Shown here: in pieces, positions 8,468 through 17,340 of the stretch
Layout: every line of letters begins with the position of its first letter
How positions within the stretch are numbered: the first letter of the stretch is position 1
Assembly: GCA_001464575.1 (NCBI GenBank)
Contig: LNFE01000153.1
Location: forward strand, 1 to 54,442
Direction of reading: 5' to 3'
Origin: Acidobacteria bacterium Ga0077553
Lineage (GTDB): Bacteria > Acidobacteriota > Terriglobia > Bryobacterales > Bryobacteraceae
DNA: 54,442 nt
Made by a program: the position numbers and the translations under genes
The notes under the pieces: model-generated
Told to the model about the DNA's origin: nothing
What the model saw: only the letters and a program-made list of their open reading frames with translations
Database searches by the model: none

Positions 8468-8765
8468 GGATCAGCACAAATCCGGGATTGGCCGGGCGAT
8501 AGAGGATGCTGGCAGGGAGTTCCCGAGTGGCGTGAGTGGGGCTGGAATCGCCGGGAAGAAAGAACTCGAGCGTGACCCGATAGGCGTTCGCCGACCGCGG
8601 ATGCACGCTGACGACCCTAGCCATGGCTGCTTCGCCCTGCCAGCAGAATGGAAGCAGAGGAAGTCCCTGCGCGATGCCCAAGGCCGTTAAGCCCAGGGCT
8701 AACGTAGCAGAAAGCCGGCGGGCCCAAAGGCCCGATAGCGTTCTAGACCTTGTCCGGAACGACAT
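8367..8765 (-). CDS. Small membrane protein, DUF3592-like
   Basis: 132-aa protein with two predicted membrane helices, near residues 17-37 (LSATLALGLTALGIAQGLPLL) and near the C-terminus (LPPAVLFAFASLFALVW). Between them lies a beta-rich segment (ARVVSVHPRSANAYRVTLEF, ASILYRPANPGFVLIL) resembling DUF3592 proteins, whose role is unknown. The hydrophobic pattern and proper membrane ends argue that it is a real gene, although it overlaps the oxidoreductase gene by 23 bases upstream and the convergent pRiA4b-like gene by 101 bases downstream. I see no clear Shine-Dalgarno; coupling to the oxidoreductase would explain that. Confidence 0.6.
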   Translation of the reverse strand: MSFRTRSRTLSGLWARRLSATLALGLTALGIAQGLPLLPFCWQGEAAMARVVSVHPRSANAYRVTLEFFLPGDSSPTHATRELPASILYRPANPGFVLILSYPGADWLPPAVLFAFASLFALVWRITRASSR

Positions 8766-9993
8766 ACGGAGCGCGGTAATTCCGGGTCAACATCGCGTTG
8801 GCCGCGGGATCCCCGACGAACTGCATCTGGGCCGGATCGAATTTAAGCTCGCGATCAAGACGGTGGGAGATGTTGCCGAGGTGGCAGAGCGCGGTGGAGA
8901 TGGCCGTTTCTTCGATCTCGGCATGCAGGAGCTTCGGATTGCGGGCGCGGACGGCGTCGGCGAAGTTGGCGAAGTGGCCGAGGTTGGCGGGAGATTCCAC
9001 GGCCGGCTCGGGCTGTTTATTGCGGCCAAGCGTGATGACGAACTCCCCGTTCTGTTTGAGGTGCAGATGGCCCTTTGACCCGAAGAAATCCCAGGCCATG
9101 GGTTCGGTGGTGTACAGGCCGCGGAGCTGGCCGAGAATGGCGGAGCCATCCGCGTAGGTCCAGGTTACGTTCTGGGTGTTGGGCGTTTGGCCCTGGTCTT
9201 TGTACCCAAAGCGGCCGCCGGTCGACCGAACCTTGACCGGGTAGGTCTTGTTCATCCCCCAGCGGAGGACGTCGATCATATGAATGCCGTTGTTGCCGAG
9301 TTCCCCGTTGCCGAAATCCCAGAACCAGTGCCAGTTATAGGGCACTAAGTTGGCATGATAGTCCTGCATGGGCGCGGGGCCGACCCAGAGGTCCCAATTG
9401 AGGTTGGCAGGGGGCTGGGTGACGGGCTTAAAGCCGAGCGAATCGCGGCTGCCGGGGAAGAAGAAGTTCCCCTGATAGATGTCGCCGATGACGCCGGCGT
9501 GGAGTAACTCGACGGCCTTGCGGTAGCGGCCCCACCAGCGGCGTTGCGTGCCGCCGGCGGCGATGCGCTTATACTTCCGGGCGGTCTCGACTAATTTGAT
9601 TCCTTCGAAGATGTTATGAGACACCGGCTTTTCGACATAGACGTCTTTGCCGGCCTGCATGGCCCAGATGGCGGTGAGGGCGTGCCAATGGTTCGTAGTA
9701 GCGATGGTGACCGCGTCAATGTTCTTGTCTTCAAACGCGCGGCGCATGTCCGTGTGAATCAGGGGGCGCTTGCCGGTGGCGGCGAAGACCGTCTGGGAAG
9801 CGGCTTCCGCGCGGGCGCCATCAACTTCGACGAGGGCGGCGATTTCGAGGTTCTTGACCGGAAGCATCTCCTTGATATGGGCGGAGCCCCGGGAGCCGAC
9901 GCCGACGATGGCGACGCGGAGACGGTCGTTAGCTTGGGCCCAGGATTGGGAAGCCGCGGCGGCGGCGGAGACGAGGAAAGATCGGCGAACCAT
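8743..9993 (-). CDS. Gfo/Idh/MocA family NAD(P)-dependent oxidoreductase, Tat-exported
   Basis: 416-aa dehydrogenase of the Gfo/Idh/MocA family, usually acting on sugars or inositols. The N-terminus MVRRSFLVSAAAAASQSWAQ is a twin-arginine-like signal. The Rossmann motif is V-G-V-G-S-R-G, and the conserved E-K-P (VYVEKPVSHN) gives the nicotinamide-side lysine. NWDLWVGPAP and HWFWDFGNGELGNNGIHMID are typical of the secreted subgroup common in Acidobacteria and Planctomycetes. Start 9993 has AGGA upstream. It follows the YfhO-like gene by 23 bases on the same strand. The actual substrate is not predictable. Confidence 0.9.
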   Translation of the reverse strand: MVRRSFLVSAAAAASQSWAQANDRLRVAIVGVGSRGSAHIKEMLPVKNLEIAALVEVDGARAEAASQTVFAATGKRPLIHTDMRRAFEDKNIDAVTIATTNHWHALTAIWAMQAGKDVYVEKPVSHNIFEGIKLVETARKYKRIAAGGTQRRWWGRYRKAVELLHAGVIGDIYQGNFFFPGSRDSLGFKPVTQPPANLNWDLWVGPAPMQDYHANLVPYNWHWFWDFGNGELGNNGIHMIDVLRWGMNKTYPVKVRSTGGRFGYKDQGQTPNTQNVTWTYADGSAILGQLRGLYTTEPMAWDFFGSKGHLHLKQNGEFVITLGRNKQPEPAVESPANLGHFANFADAVRARNPKLLHAEIEETAISTALCHLGNISHRLDRELKFDPAQMQFVGDPAANAMLTRNYRAPYVVPDKV

Positions 9994-10016
9994 GGTTCCT
10001 GCCAGTTTACGCTGAA

Positions 10017-12137
10017 TCAACGGCGGCGGGCGACCAGAATTATGGTCAACAGCAGGCCGGCGGCAAAAAGCGCGAGGCCAGTGAAGACGCTGGCCGGGCG
10101 GAAGTGGAACTCGATGGCGTGGTGACCGGCGGGGACAACTACGCCCCGGAGGACGCCGTAAGCCTCCCAGAGACGGGCGGGTTGGCCGTCGACAGTGACC
10201 TGCCAGCCTGGGTAGTAAGAGTCAGCCAGGATGACCATGCCGGTGCACGGGAGCGTGGCCTGCAGGCGGACTCGGTTCGAGCCGCGGCTGCGGATCTGGA
10301 CGGTGGATTCGCCCGGGCAGGTCTCGAGCGGCGGTGCTTCGCCGAGGAGGACGGTTTGGCGGGCAAGGTCCAACGGGCCGTCCTGAACGGCGGTGCGGAG
10401 GGCAGCGAGCGTGGGGACGGCGAGGGCTTCGTGGACAGCCCAAGCGCGGGGCAGGACGTTGGGGTTGGACCAGACCTTCACGCCGGACGCTCCTTCGAAG
10501 AGCAGGGTTTGGCCGGGGTGGCTGGGCTGCTTGCCCAGATGGTGCGTGACGGAAAAGAGGGCCTGGGAGCGCAGGGTATGGGTCTCGGCGCGGAGAAGAT
10601 TTTCCGGGATGCCTGCGGCGTAACCGCCGATGGCATCGACGCCATGATAGTCGCCAAAATTCAAAGGAACGTCCTCTTCTAGGACGCTGATGCGGACTGG
10701 GGATTGAAGGTCGGCCTGGTGAAGGAAGTTGGCGATATCCTTGTTTTCTTCGAGGCGGCGGGCAAATTTGAACTCCTCGGAATGATAGCGGGAGGAGTAG
10801 GTGGCGGTGTGGACACCATACATCTCGATGAGCGCGGCGCCAATCCAAACCGCGCCACGGAGCTGCGGGCGGAAGGGGACGGCGAGAACCAGCGCCAGCA
10901 AGCCCGAGAGGAGAACGCGATCGTCAAAGCCAGGGTGAAGGACGGCCCAGCCGGCAAGAACGCCGCCGATCCCGGCCAGCGCGCGGCGGAGCAGCTGGCC
11001 GTGCCGGGGGAGCGCGTCGTACCCGTATGCGGCGAGGAGGCACAAGCCAAGCGTGAACAGGTGGAGCGCACGGACGGGAAGACGGGCCTTATTTAGACCG
11101 GGGAGCAGAGACGTCAACACCCCATGAAGCGGCGTGGTGGCGCCGAGAGCGAATAGAAGCGCCGCGCCGGTGGCCAAGAGGACCCAGCGGCGGCGGCCGG
11201 CGTGGGCGCGGGCGGTGCCGGCGATCGCGAGGGCGCCAAGGGCGAGGCCGAGGAAGGACGCGCAGTCGCCAAAACTTTCGGCGCTGGGGAGAAACGTTTG
11301 CAGGATGCCGCGCGGGGGAAAGGAGTAAATGGTAGCGATGGTGTAAGGGATGTAGTCGGACCAGCCGACGGGCTCCGGCGTGCCCACCCACCGCCTCGAA
11401 AGGCGCCCGAATTCGAGGGTGGGGAGGAGTTGGGCCGACGCCACACAACCGGCAATGAGGAGAGAGACCACAGCCACCGGAAGACGGCGGGGCCGAAGCC
11501 AGACGGCGACGGCCCAGAACGCGAGCAGGAGCAACGTGACCAGCAGCGGCACTTCGTGGTGGCCGCTGAGCCAAGCGAGGCCGAGCAGGAACCCCGAGAG
11601 GGCGGCCGAGGCCCAGGGTTGGCGGCCGCGGGCGGCGCGGGTGGCGTAAAGGACCACGAGAGGCGTAAAGATGCCGCCGGCGGCGACATCGGACCACGCC
11701 ACCGAAGCCAGAAATCCTCCGCAACTGAAGCCGAGCGCGGCGAGGAGCGCAGCCGTTCGGCTTCGGCCCCAATCGCGGCACAGCGCATAGCAGGCCAGGC
11801 CGGCGAACAGATGCAGAGTGACCCAATACCAGTTCAGAACTTCCGGACGCAGGTAGCCTTGCGAATCGAGTGGCAGGAGCAGGAAGAGAAGCTGCAGGGG
11901 AAACAGGGGGCCGGGCTGCGTTTGCCCGATCAGCGGCTGGCCAGCCCAGAGCGATGGGTCCCATAAGGGGAAGCGACCGTTGTGCAGTTGGTGCGCTTGG
12001 AACTGCATGCGGGGGATCTCGAGGTAAACCATGTCGGAATGGTCGAACCACACGTATTCCGAGGTGAGGGTGAGCTTCCAGTGGAAGAGGATGACGAGGG
12101 CGACGAGAAGTGCAGGCGTGGCAACTCGGCGAAGCAT
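10017..12137 (-). CDS. YfhO-like polytopic membrane protein
   Basis: 706-aa inner-membrane protein with about twelve helices and a C-terminal extracytoplasmic domain. The first loop has WFDHSDMVYLEIPRMQF and HNGRFPLWDPSLWAGQPL, and the end has YYPGWQVTVDGQPARLWEA with a following PAGHHAIEFHFRP; both are hallmarks of the bacterial YfhO family, GT-C-like proteins linked to glycosylation of surface polymers. I chose the ATG at 12137 as it opens directly into the first helix; the frame is open 44 codons further upstream inside the preceding gene. It lies 4 bases after the GT39-like gene, so they are almost certainly co-transcribed. Catalytic function is inferred. Confidence 0.85.
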   Translation of the reverse strand: MLRRVATPALLVALVILFHWKLTLTSEYVWFDHSDMVYLEIPRMQFQAHQLHNGRFPLWDPSLWAGQPLIGQTQPGPLFPLQLLFLLLPLDSQGYLRPEVLNWYWVTLHLFAGLACYALCRDWGRSRTAALLAALGFSCGGFLASVAWSDVAAGGIFTPLVVLYATRAARGRQPWASAALSGFLLGLAWLSGHHEVPLLVTLLLLAFWAVAVWLRPRRLPVAVVSLLIAGCVASAQLLPTLEFGRLSRRWVGTPEPVGWSDYIPYTIATIYSFPPRGILQTFLPSAESFGDCASFLGLALGALAIAGTARAHAGRRRWVLLATGAALLFALGATTPLHGVLTSLLPGLNKARLPVRALHLFTLGLCLLAAYGYDALPRHGQLLRRALAGIGGVLAGWAVLHPGFDDRVLLSGLLALVLAVPFRPQLRGAVWIGAALIEMYGVHTATYSSRYHSEEFKFARRLEENKDIANFLHQADLQSPVRISVLEEDVPLNFGDYHGVDAIGGYAAGIPENLLRAETHTLRSQALFSVTHHLGKQPSHPGQTLLFEGASGVKVWSNPNVLPRAWAVHEALAVPTLAALRTAVQDGPLDLARQTVLLGEAPPLETCPGESTVQIRSRGSNRVRLQATLPCTGMVILADSYYPGWQVTVDGQPARLWEAYGVLRGVVVPAGHHAIEFHFRPASVFTGLALFAAGLLLTIILVARRR

Positions 12138-12141
12138 GGAG

Positions 12142-13740
12142 TTAGGGGGTGGGGCGGAACTGAGTGACGAGGAACATGGGACGGCCGTGGCGATCCTTGA
12201 TGGTGGCAAGCGGCTGTTCCTGGTATCCGAGCTCGGCGGAACGGGCGACGAGGCGCTCGACGGGTGCATTGGAGCGGCCCGTGCGATCGACGTAGCGAAC
12301 GAAATAGGGGTTCACGACGGTAAGGAGATGGTTCAGTGCCGCCTGGTCCTGCGGCCGGAACTCCGTGCCGGCGTCGAGCCACTCGGGGGTGAAGCCGACC
12401 GGCAAGGTCCCCCGGCCGAGGGCGCGAAGCGGGCCAATAATGCCCCATTCGAGGGGGTAGATGCCGTTGGGCGCGGCGTCGGAAAGATAGGCGCGGAGAG
12501 GTTCGGCGGCGGAGGTCCAATAGTCCTGCGGACCACGGCGGACGATCTCGGCGTAGTATTCGTTGGTAACCAGCGCTTCCGACCCAACGATGATCGAGGA
12601 GACCCCGAGCGCAATCGCGAGGCGACGGCGGGAGAGTTCGGCGATGGCGCAAGCGACCATCAGGTGAGGGAGGGGCCAGAGCAACACAATGTGATGGGAG
12701 CCCTGGGCGCCCATCGCGAACGCGAACATCACCAGCCAACCGGCGAGCAGGGCGATGGCCGCAAAGAAGGTGGCCTGGGCATAGGCAGTCCGGCGGAAAT
12801 AGAGCGCCACCGCGAGAGCGAGAAACAGGGCCGGGAAGAGGAGATGGTGGCGGAACTGGCCGGTGAGTGTGCTGAGGGCAAGGCCGGCGGATTCGACCTT
12901 TGTATTCGCCGGAGGAGACGGAGGGGCATCCTGGCGGGTGAGGTAGTCGAACAGCGCCGAGCCGTCCAGGGTCCGCTTCATAATGACCGCGCGGTGGAGG
13001 TACGGCAGAGTTTCGGCTTGCGGGGTCCAGGCCAGCGTTTCGGCGGGGCGGTGGAGATTGTAGTAAACGAAGGGCGCCGCTCCGAGGGCGCCCGCAAGAA
13101 CAAGCAGGCCCAGGCGGCGGAAGGTGAAGGGGCCGACGACCGCGGCCGGGTAAACGAGAAAGCCAGCCAGCGAGTACGCCCCGAGAAGCCAGAAGAACGT
13201 GGCTTTGTCCCAGACGCCGAGCCCGAACACGAAGCCGGCGAGCGCCAGCAGCCACGGATTGGATTTGCGGTGGTAGAAGACGAGGGCGAGCAGGCCGGCG
13301 GCGAGAAAGAAGCGTTGCAAGACGACGGGTCCCCAATCGAGGGTGGAAGTAAGGACGTACAGAGGATCGAGCGCGAGAAGTGCAACGACGATGCCGGCGA
13401 CGAGATGGCCCAGGGTAAGGCGGAAGATGGCCCAATAGAGCAGCAGCGTACAGGCGCTAACGGCCATCATCGGCAGGCGGATGGCGAAGACGTCGGCGGG
13501 CCAAAGGGCAAAGATCTTGGCATACAGTTGGCCCTTCAGGGTACCGAGGTAGGGCATGATCATCGCGGGGAAAGGGCTGCCATTGATGTCGATGGCGTAG
13601 TGGAACTCGAAGGGGGGCATGACGGCGGTGGTGAAGAGCACCTCGTCTTGTTGAATGCCTACCTGGCGGATGAAGACGAAGCCGGCGGCGAAGAACAGGA
13701 GCGCGAGGAGAAGGGCGGCGGGAAAAGAGAACCGGGACAT
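12142..13740 (-). CDS. GT39/GT-C-like membrane glycosyltransferase candidate
   Basis: 532-aa polytopic membrane protein. The N-terminal helix is followed by a periplasmic loop with acidic residues (GIQQDEVLF), as in GT-C enzymes that use polyprenyl-phosphate sugars. Helices are strongly hydrophobic (LALDPLYVLTSTLDWGPVV, ALAVALYF, LLAGWLVMFAFAMGAQG). A soluble C-terminal segment ends with YFVRYVDRTGRSN and LVTQF. It is the first gene of the minus-strand run 13740-8367 with the YfhO-like protein immediately after, which suggests a joint role in surface glycan assembly. Confidence in 'membrane protein' is high; in 'glycosyltransferase' moderate. Confidence 0.75.
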   Translation of the reverse strand: MSRFSFPAALLLALLFFAAGFVFIRQVGIQQDEVLFTTAVMPPFEFHYAIDINGSPFPAMIMPYLGTLKGQLYAKIFALWPADVFAIRLPMMAVSACTLLLYWAIFRLTLGHLVAGIVVALLALDPLYVLTSTLDWGPVVLQRFFLAAGLLALVFYHRKSNPWLLALAGFVFGLGVWDKATFFWLLGAYSLAGFLVYPAAVVGPFTFRRLGLLVLAGALGAAPFVYYNLHRPAETLAWTPQAETLPYLHRAVIMKRTLDGSALFDYLTRQDAPPSPPANTKVESAGLALSTLTGQFRHHLLFPALFLALAVALYFRRTAYAQATFFAAIALLAGWLVMFAFAMGAQGSHHIVLLWPLPHLMVACAIAELSRRRLAIALGVSSIIVGSEALVTNEYYAEIVRRGPQDYWTSAAEPLRAYLSDAAPNGIYPLEWGIIGPLRALGRGTLPVGFTPEWLDAGTEFRPQDQAALNHLLTVVNPYFVRYVDRTGRSNAPVERLVARSAELGYQEQPLATIKDRHGRPMFLVTQFRPTP

Positions 13741-13788
13741 GGGGGAGTTCCGGTTTTACCACAGGCGGAGACTGAGTGCTATTTTTAC

Positions 13789-13800
13789 TTGACTAGTCAA
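13789..13800. promoter_or_regulatory. Perfect 12-bp palindrome, likely MarR operator, with -35 element
   Basis: TTGACTAGTCAA is an exact palindrome 24 bases before the MarR start codon. A second, imperfect copy (TTGACTGGTAAT) lies at 13804-13815, centred 15 bases downstream. The left arm doubles as a possible -35 (TTGACT); TGTAAT at 13815-13820 is a possible -10, though with a 20-base spacer. Position and symmetry suggest autoregulation by the MarR protein of this operon. Confidence 0.7.
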
Positions 13801-13823
13801 CCATTGACTGGTAATGTAATGAC

Positions 13824-14312
13824 ATGGAACGGCAGACGAGCCAGCGGTTACGGGAAGAGCTCCGGCAGACGAAGCCGTTTCAGAACCGGTCGCAGGAGGC
13901 CTATTTGGCGCTGCTGCGGACGGTGGACGAGTTGCGGCGGCGGTCGGCGGTCCTGATGGCTGCGCATGGCGTGAGCTTGGAGCAGTACAACGTGCTGCGC
14001 ATCTTGCGCGGAGCCGGGCCTGAGGGCCTACCGACGCTGGAGATTGCCGGCCGCATGGTGGAGCGGCAGCCGGGGGTTACCCGGTTGCTCGACAAGTTGG
14101 AGGCGAAAGGTCTGGTGCGCCGGGTGCGGTGCCAGGAGGACCGTCGCCAGGTTTTGTGTACGTTGACCGAGGCCGGACAGACGCTTTTGGCGACGTTGGA
14201 CGGCCCGGTGGACGAATCGTCGCAAAGAAGCTTCGGGGCCCTGCGCCCCGAAGAGTTAGAAACCCTGGTCGAATATCTCGACCGCATCCGTTATCCGGAG
14301 TTATACCCATGA
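13824..14312 (+). CDS. MarR family transcriptional regulator
   Basis: 162-aa winged-helix regulator. The DNA-binding core is LEQYNVLRILRGAGPEGLPT, LEIAGRMVERQPGVTRLLDK, then the wing LEAKGLVRRVRCQEDRRQVLCTLTEAG; the helices before and after form the dimer interface. The two cysteines in the wing region (VRCQED, VLCTL) could make it redox-sensitive, but this is speculation. It is first in an operon with an NTF2-like protein (ATGA overlap) and a YceI protein, and sits behind a palindromic operator. Such proteins normally repress their own operon until a ligand or oxidant releases them. Confidence 0.93.
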   Translation: MERQTSQRLREELRQTKPFQNRSQEAYLALLRTVDELRRRSAVLMAAHGVSLEQYNVLRILRGAGPEGLPTLEIAGRMVERQPGVTRLLDKLEAKGLVRRVRCQEDRRQVLCTLTEAGQTLLATLDGPVDESSQRSFGALRPEELETLVEYLDRIRYPELYP

Positions 14313-14662
14313 ACATTGCAGAGTTAGATGCCCAATTGAACGCCCAGGTGTTGGCGGGCGACATTCTCGGCGCTTTTGAGAAGTTTTATGCCGAGGATGT
14401 GGTGATGCAGGAGAACAAGGCCGAGCCGCTGGTGGGCAAGGAAGCCAACCGGGAGAACGAAAAGAAGTTCCTGGCAAGCGTGCAGGAGTTCCATGGCGCG
14501 AGCGTGGAGGCTTCGGCGGTGAATGGCGACGTGAGCTTCAGCCAGTGGAAGATGGACATCACCTTCCAGGGCGGCTTCCGCACCACACTCGAGCAGGTGG
14601 CCGTGAGAAAGTGGAAGGACGGACAGATCGTCCACGAGCGTTTCTTCTACAACAAGGGGTAA
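14309..14662 (+). CDS. NTF2/SnoaL-like small protein
   Basis: 117-aa cytoplasmic protein of the NTF2-like (SnoaL/nuclear transport factor 2) superfamily: an N-terminal helix (LAGDILGAFEKFYAEDVVMQ) followed by curved-sheet strands (VSFSQWKMDITFQGG, TLEQVAVRKWKDGQIVHERF). There is no signal peptide. The ATG overlaps the MarR stop (ATGA), so the two are translationally coupled. Members range from enzymes to ligand-binding pockets; no catalytic residues can be assigned. Context with MarR and YceI suggests a role in handling a small hydrophobic compound or stress product. Confidence 0.85.
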   Translation: MNIAELDAQLNAQVLAGDILGAFEKFYAEDVVMQENKAEPLVGKEANRENEKKFLASVQEFHGASVEASAVNGDVSFSQWKMDITFQGGFRTTLEQVAVRKWKDGQIVHERFFYNKG

Positions 14663-14668
14663 CCGTCC

Positions 14669-15235
14669 ATGCGTTTCGTTTTGGCTCTCGCGGTGGGGCT
14701 GCCATTACTGGCGGCCGAGTACACGATCGATTCCAAGCACAGTTCGGCCTCTTTCTCGGTGCGGCATATGATGGTGTCGAACGTGCGGGGGCAGTTCTCG
14801 AAAGTGACGGGAAAGATTGTGTACGACCCGGCCAAGGTGGAAGCCAGTCAAGTGGACGCCACCATCGAGGTGAGCACCATCGACACGCGAGAGCCAAAGC
14901 GGGATGCGGATTTGAAATCCGACGAATTTTTTGATGTAGCCAAGTACCCGCTGATGACCTTCCGCAGCACGAAGATTTGGCGGGAAGGGGCGGAGCTCAA
15001 GATGGCGGGGGATCTCACGCTGCACGGGGTGACGCAGCCGGTGGTTTTGGCGGTGGAAGGGCCGTCTCCGGAAGTGAAACATGCCAGTGGCGCCATGATG
15101 ATCGGGGTCTCGGGTTCGACGAAGATCAGCCGGAAAGCGTTCGGGTTGACCTGGAACCGGGTGCTGGAGACAGGCGCCGTTGTGGTTGGCGACGACGTTA
15201 CAGTTACCATCGATCTCGAAGCGTTACGCAAGTAA
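14669..15235 (+). CDS. YceI family periplasmic lipid-binding protein
   Basis: 188-aa exported lipocalin-like protein; members bind polyisoprenoids in a deep hydrophobic pocket. Residues 1-15 are a signal peptide (ending PLLAA). Family features are YTIDSKHSSASFSVRHMM, the VDATIEVSTIDT strand, RDADLKSDEFFDVAKYP, and DLTLHGVTQPV. It starts 6 bases after the NTF2-like stop with GGGG nearby. It is the last gene of the MarR operon and the most likely effector of that operon, as YceI genes are often stress-induced. Confidence 0.93.
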   Translation: MRFVLALAVGLPLLAAEYTIDSKHSSASFSVRHMMVSNVRGQFSKVTGKIVYDPAKVEASQVDATIEVSTIDTREPKRDADLKSDEFFDVAKYPLMTFRSTKIWREGAELKMAGDLTLHGVTQPVVLAVEGPSPEVKHASGAMMIGVSGSTKISRKAFGLTWNRVLETGAVVVGDDVTVTIDLEALRK

Positions 15236-15288
15236 CCGAGCCGACATCTTCCTGTTGTCTGGGCTTAACACGCGAAACATAGGATCAA

Positions 15289-15307
15289 AGGTGGCTTTCT
15301 GCCATCT
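15289..15307 (+). promoter_or_regulatory. Small hairpin in alkaline phosphatase leader
   Basis: AGGTGGC and GCCATCT form a 7-bp stem (one G-U pair) with a TTTCT loop, four bases before the GGAG ribosome-binding site of the alkaline phosphatase gene. It could tune translation, but a stem this short may be chance. Confidence 0.3.
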
Positions 15308-15318
15308 CTGGAGATCGT

Positions 15319-17340
15319 GTGTCTTACAAGAACCCTATTCGATTGTTGCTTCTCATTATCACTCTAGCGCAAGTTAGCGTGATGGCGCAAGGTACCGCGC
15401 CCCAAGCGAAATTTGTGTTGCCCGAGCGGCTGCGGCTGCTGCAAGGCCAATTGGTTGACATGGTGATTGAAGTCCGGAACGCGAACGCCGTGAGTAACCT
15501 GAAGGTGATGGCGGGCGGCGTGGACATCACGTCGAAGTTCGCCGCGCCGGTGAAAGCGGAGCTCGACTGTGATGCTTCCTCGGACTTCATCATCCGGGCG
15601 AACCTCCAATCGCTCGAAACGACTGGTGAGGTGGAGGTTTCTTTTTCGCTGACGGCGGACGGCGCCAGCTTGACCGATAAGCGGATGGTGACGGTGCGGC
15701 CTTTCAGCCTGGCGGGCCGCTCGCGACGGAATATTGTCCTCTTTATCGGCGATGCGATGGGCACGGCTTATCGCGACGCGGCGCGCCTGGTGTCGCGGTC
15801 GATCGTCGACGCGGACGGCAAGAGCTCGTTCCGCGAGGGATTCTTCGACAACCTGCTCGAAATGGACAAGATGCCGATTTCTGGAATGTCGATGACCCAC
15901 GGGACCGACTCGATTGTGCCGGACTCGGCCAACACTGGTACTTCGTGGGCAGCTGGCAACAAGAGCTTTTTGAACGCCGTCAATGTGTTTGAAGACGGGA
16001 CAGATTGCCGGTGGCGCTTTAACGGCATCACCACGGCGGCTACTCAGCCGTTCATCCTTGATAACCCGCGGGTGGAGAACCTCTGGCAGTACTTGAAGCG
16101 GCGCTTCAATTATCGGACCGGAATTGTGTCGACGGCGGCCGTGACGGATGCGACGCCGGCCGTGCAAGGCTCTTACTCGGGCTTCCGGCAGACGCGGCTC
16201 GAGATCGCCCGGCAGTACCGCGAAAACCCGATGCTGAACGGCGCTCCGGCGTTTGACGTGATCCTGGGCGGCGGTGCGGACCCGTTCACGGCAGCGGGCC
16301 GGCCTGACCGGCGGAACCTGATCGGCGAGCTCCAAAAGCTCGGCTATCGGTATGTCACGACCGCGACTGAGTTGAAAGCGCTCCAGTTCGGCCAGCCGGT
16401 CATTGGGCTGTTCAAGGGTTCGGCGACGCCGGCTCCGGGTTCGAACGGAATCACGACGGCGGCCGACGTGAATATGGATGTGGCCTACGACAAGCTGAAG
16501 TTGCCGCGCCCGGCCTCGGAGCCGGCTGCCAACTTGGGCACCTTCACCGACCAACCCATGCTCGAGACGATGACGGAAAAGGCGATCGAAGTGCTTTCGT
16601 CGAGCTTCTCCCAGTCACCCTTCATTCTGATGGTGGAAGCGGCGTCGATTGACAAGCAGTCGCATCCGAACAACGCCGCGGGTACGATTTGGGACACCAT
16701 TGAGCTCGACAAGGCCGTTGGTGTGGCTCGGGCTTGGGCCGCCAAGCGGACGCAAAAGGACACCCTGATTGTGGTGACCGCCGACCATGACCAGTCGATG
16801 CACCTGATTGGCGTCAGCAACACCCCGGACGACGAGTATCTGAACCGGAACAAGAGCACCCAGGTGACCTACACGACCCCAGCTGGAACTTCGAACTTCA
16901 CGGTGTACGGTGACTCCTACTCGAACGCCCGCGCCGGCCTGCCGTTCAACAACGCCAGCACGGGGAACTCGAACAACGGCGGCGCCCGCGCGATGCCCGG
17001 GTCGTTCGCACCAACGAACGTAGCCACCGATCCCGCGGCGAGCACCTACTCGACCTATTTCGGCAACCCGGCCTACCGGATGGATGCCGCTACGGGTTAC
17101 CCGGTTAACACCGGCGCTGGCCTCCGGCGGTTGTCGGTCGGCTTCCGCACCGGCGACCACACGGCGTCCAGCGTGCCGGTGACGGCGGAAGGGCCGGGGG
17201 CGTTCCTCTTCACGGGCTACATGGACCAGACCGATATCTTCTTCAAGATGGCGGCGGCCCTGAGCACGGACACGAGCGAAGGCGACAAGCTGGTGGACCT
17301 GCTGAAGTCGACTCAGTTCCCGCAGTCGGTAGGGAAATGA
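15319..17340 (+). CDS. Secreted alkaline phosphatase (PhoA superfamily) with N-terminal beta domain
   Basis: 673-aa exported phosphomonoesterase. The signal peptide ends near residue 24 (VSVMAQ); residues about 30-130 form a beta-rich, Ig-like region. The catalytic domain then shows NIVLFIGDAMG (metal Asp), the nucleophile D-S-A-N-T-G-T-S, EAASIDKQSHPNN, VVTADHDQSMH and GDHTASSVPV, that is, the complete metal-ligand set of alkaline phosphatases. Start is a GTG at 15319 with GGAG five bases upstream. A serine/asparagine-rich insert (about residues 510-560) precedes the last metal histidine. A small secreted protein follows with an ATGA overlap. Likely role: release of phosphate from organic esters outside the cytoplasm. 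Confidence 0.9.
   Translation: MSYKNPIRLLLLIITLAQVSVMAQGTAPQAKFVLPERLRLLQGQLVDMVIEVRNANAVSNLKVMAGGVDITSKFAAPVKAELDCDASSDFIIRANLQSLETTGEVEVSFSLTADGASLTDKRMVTVRPFSLAGRSRRNIVLFIGDAMGTAYRDAARLVSRSIVDADGKSSFREGFFDNLLEMDKMPISGMSMTHGTDSIVPDSANTGTSWAAGNKSFLNAVNVFEDGTDCRWRFNGITTAATQPFILDNPRVENLWQYLKRRFNYRTGIVSTAAVTDATPAVQGSYSGFRQTRLEIARQYRENPMLNGAPAFDVILGGGADPFTAAGRPDRRNLIGELQKLGYRYVTTATELKALQFGQPVIGLFKGSATPAPGSNGITTAADVNMDVAYDKLKLPRPASEPAANLGTFTDQPMLETMTEKAIEVLSSSFSQSPFILMVEAASIDKQSHPNNAAGTIWDTIELDKAVGVARAWAAKRTQKDTLIVVTADHDQSMHLIGVSNTPDDEYLNRNKSTQVTYTTPAGTSNFTVYGDSYSNARAGLPFNNASTGNSNNGGARAMPGSFAPTNVATDPAASTYSTYFGNPAYRMDAATGYPVNTGAGLRRLSVGFRTGDHTASSVPVTAEGPGAFLFTGYMDQTDIFFKMAAALSTDTSEGDKLVDLLKSTQFPQSVGK

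Noticed and set aside
12031..13956. Long open frame antisense to the GT39-like gene (641 codons)
   Set aside because: Its product is a charged, Glu/Gly/Arg-rich string without domains, as expected from the reverse frame of a GC-rich gene; the minus-strand frame has clear membrane helices.
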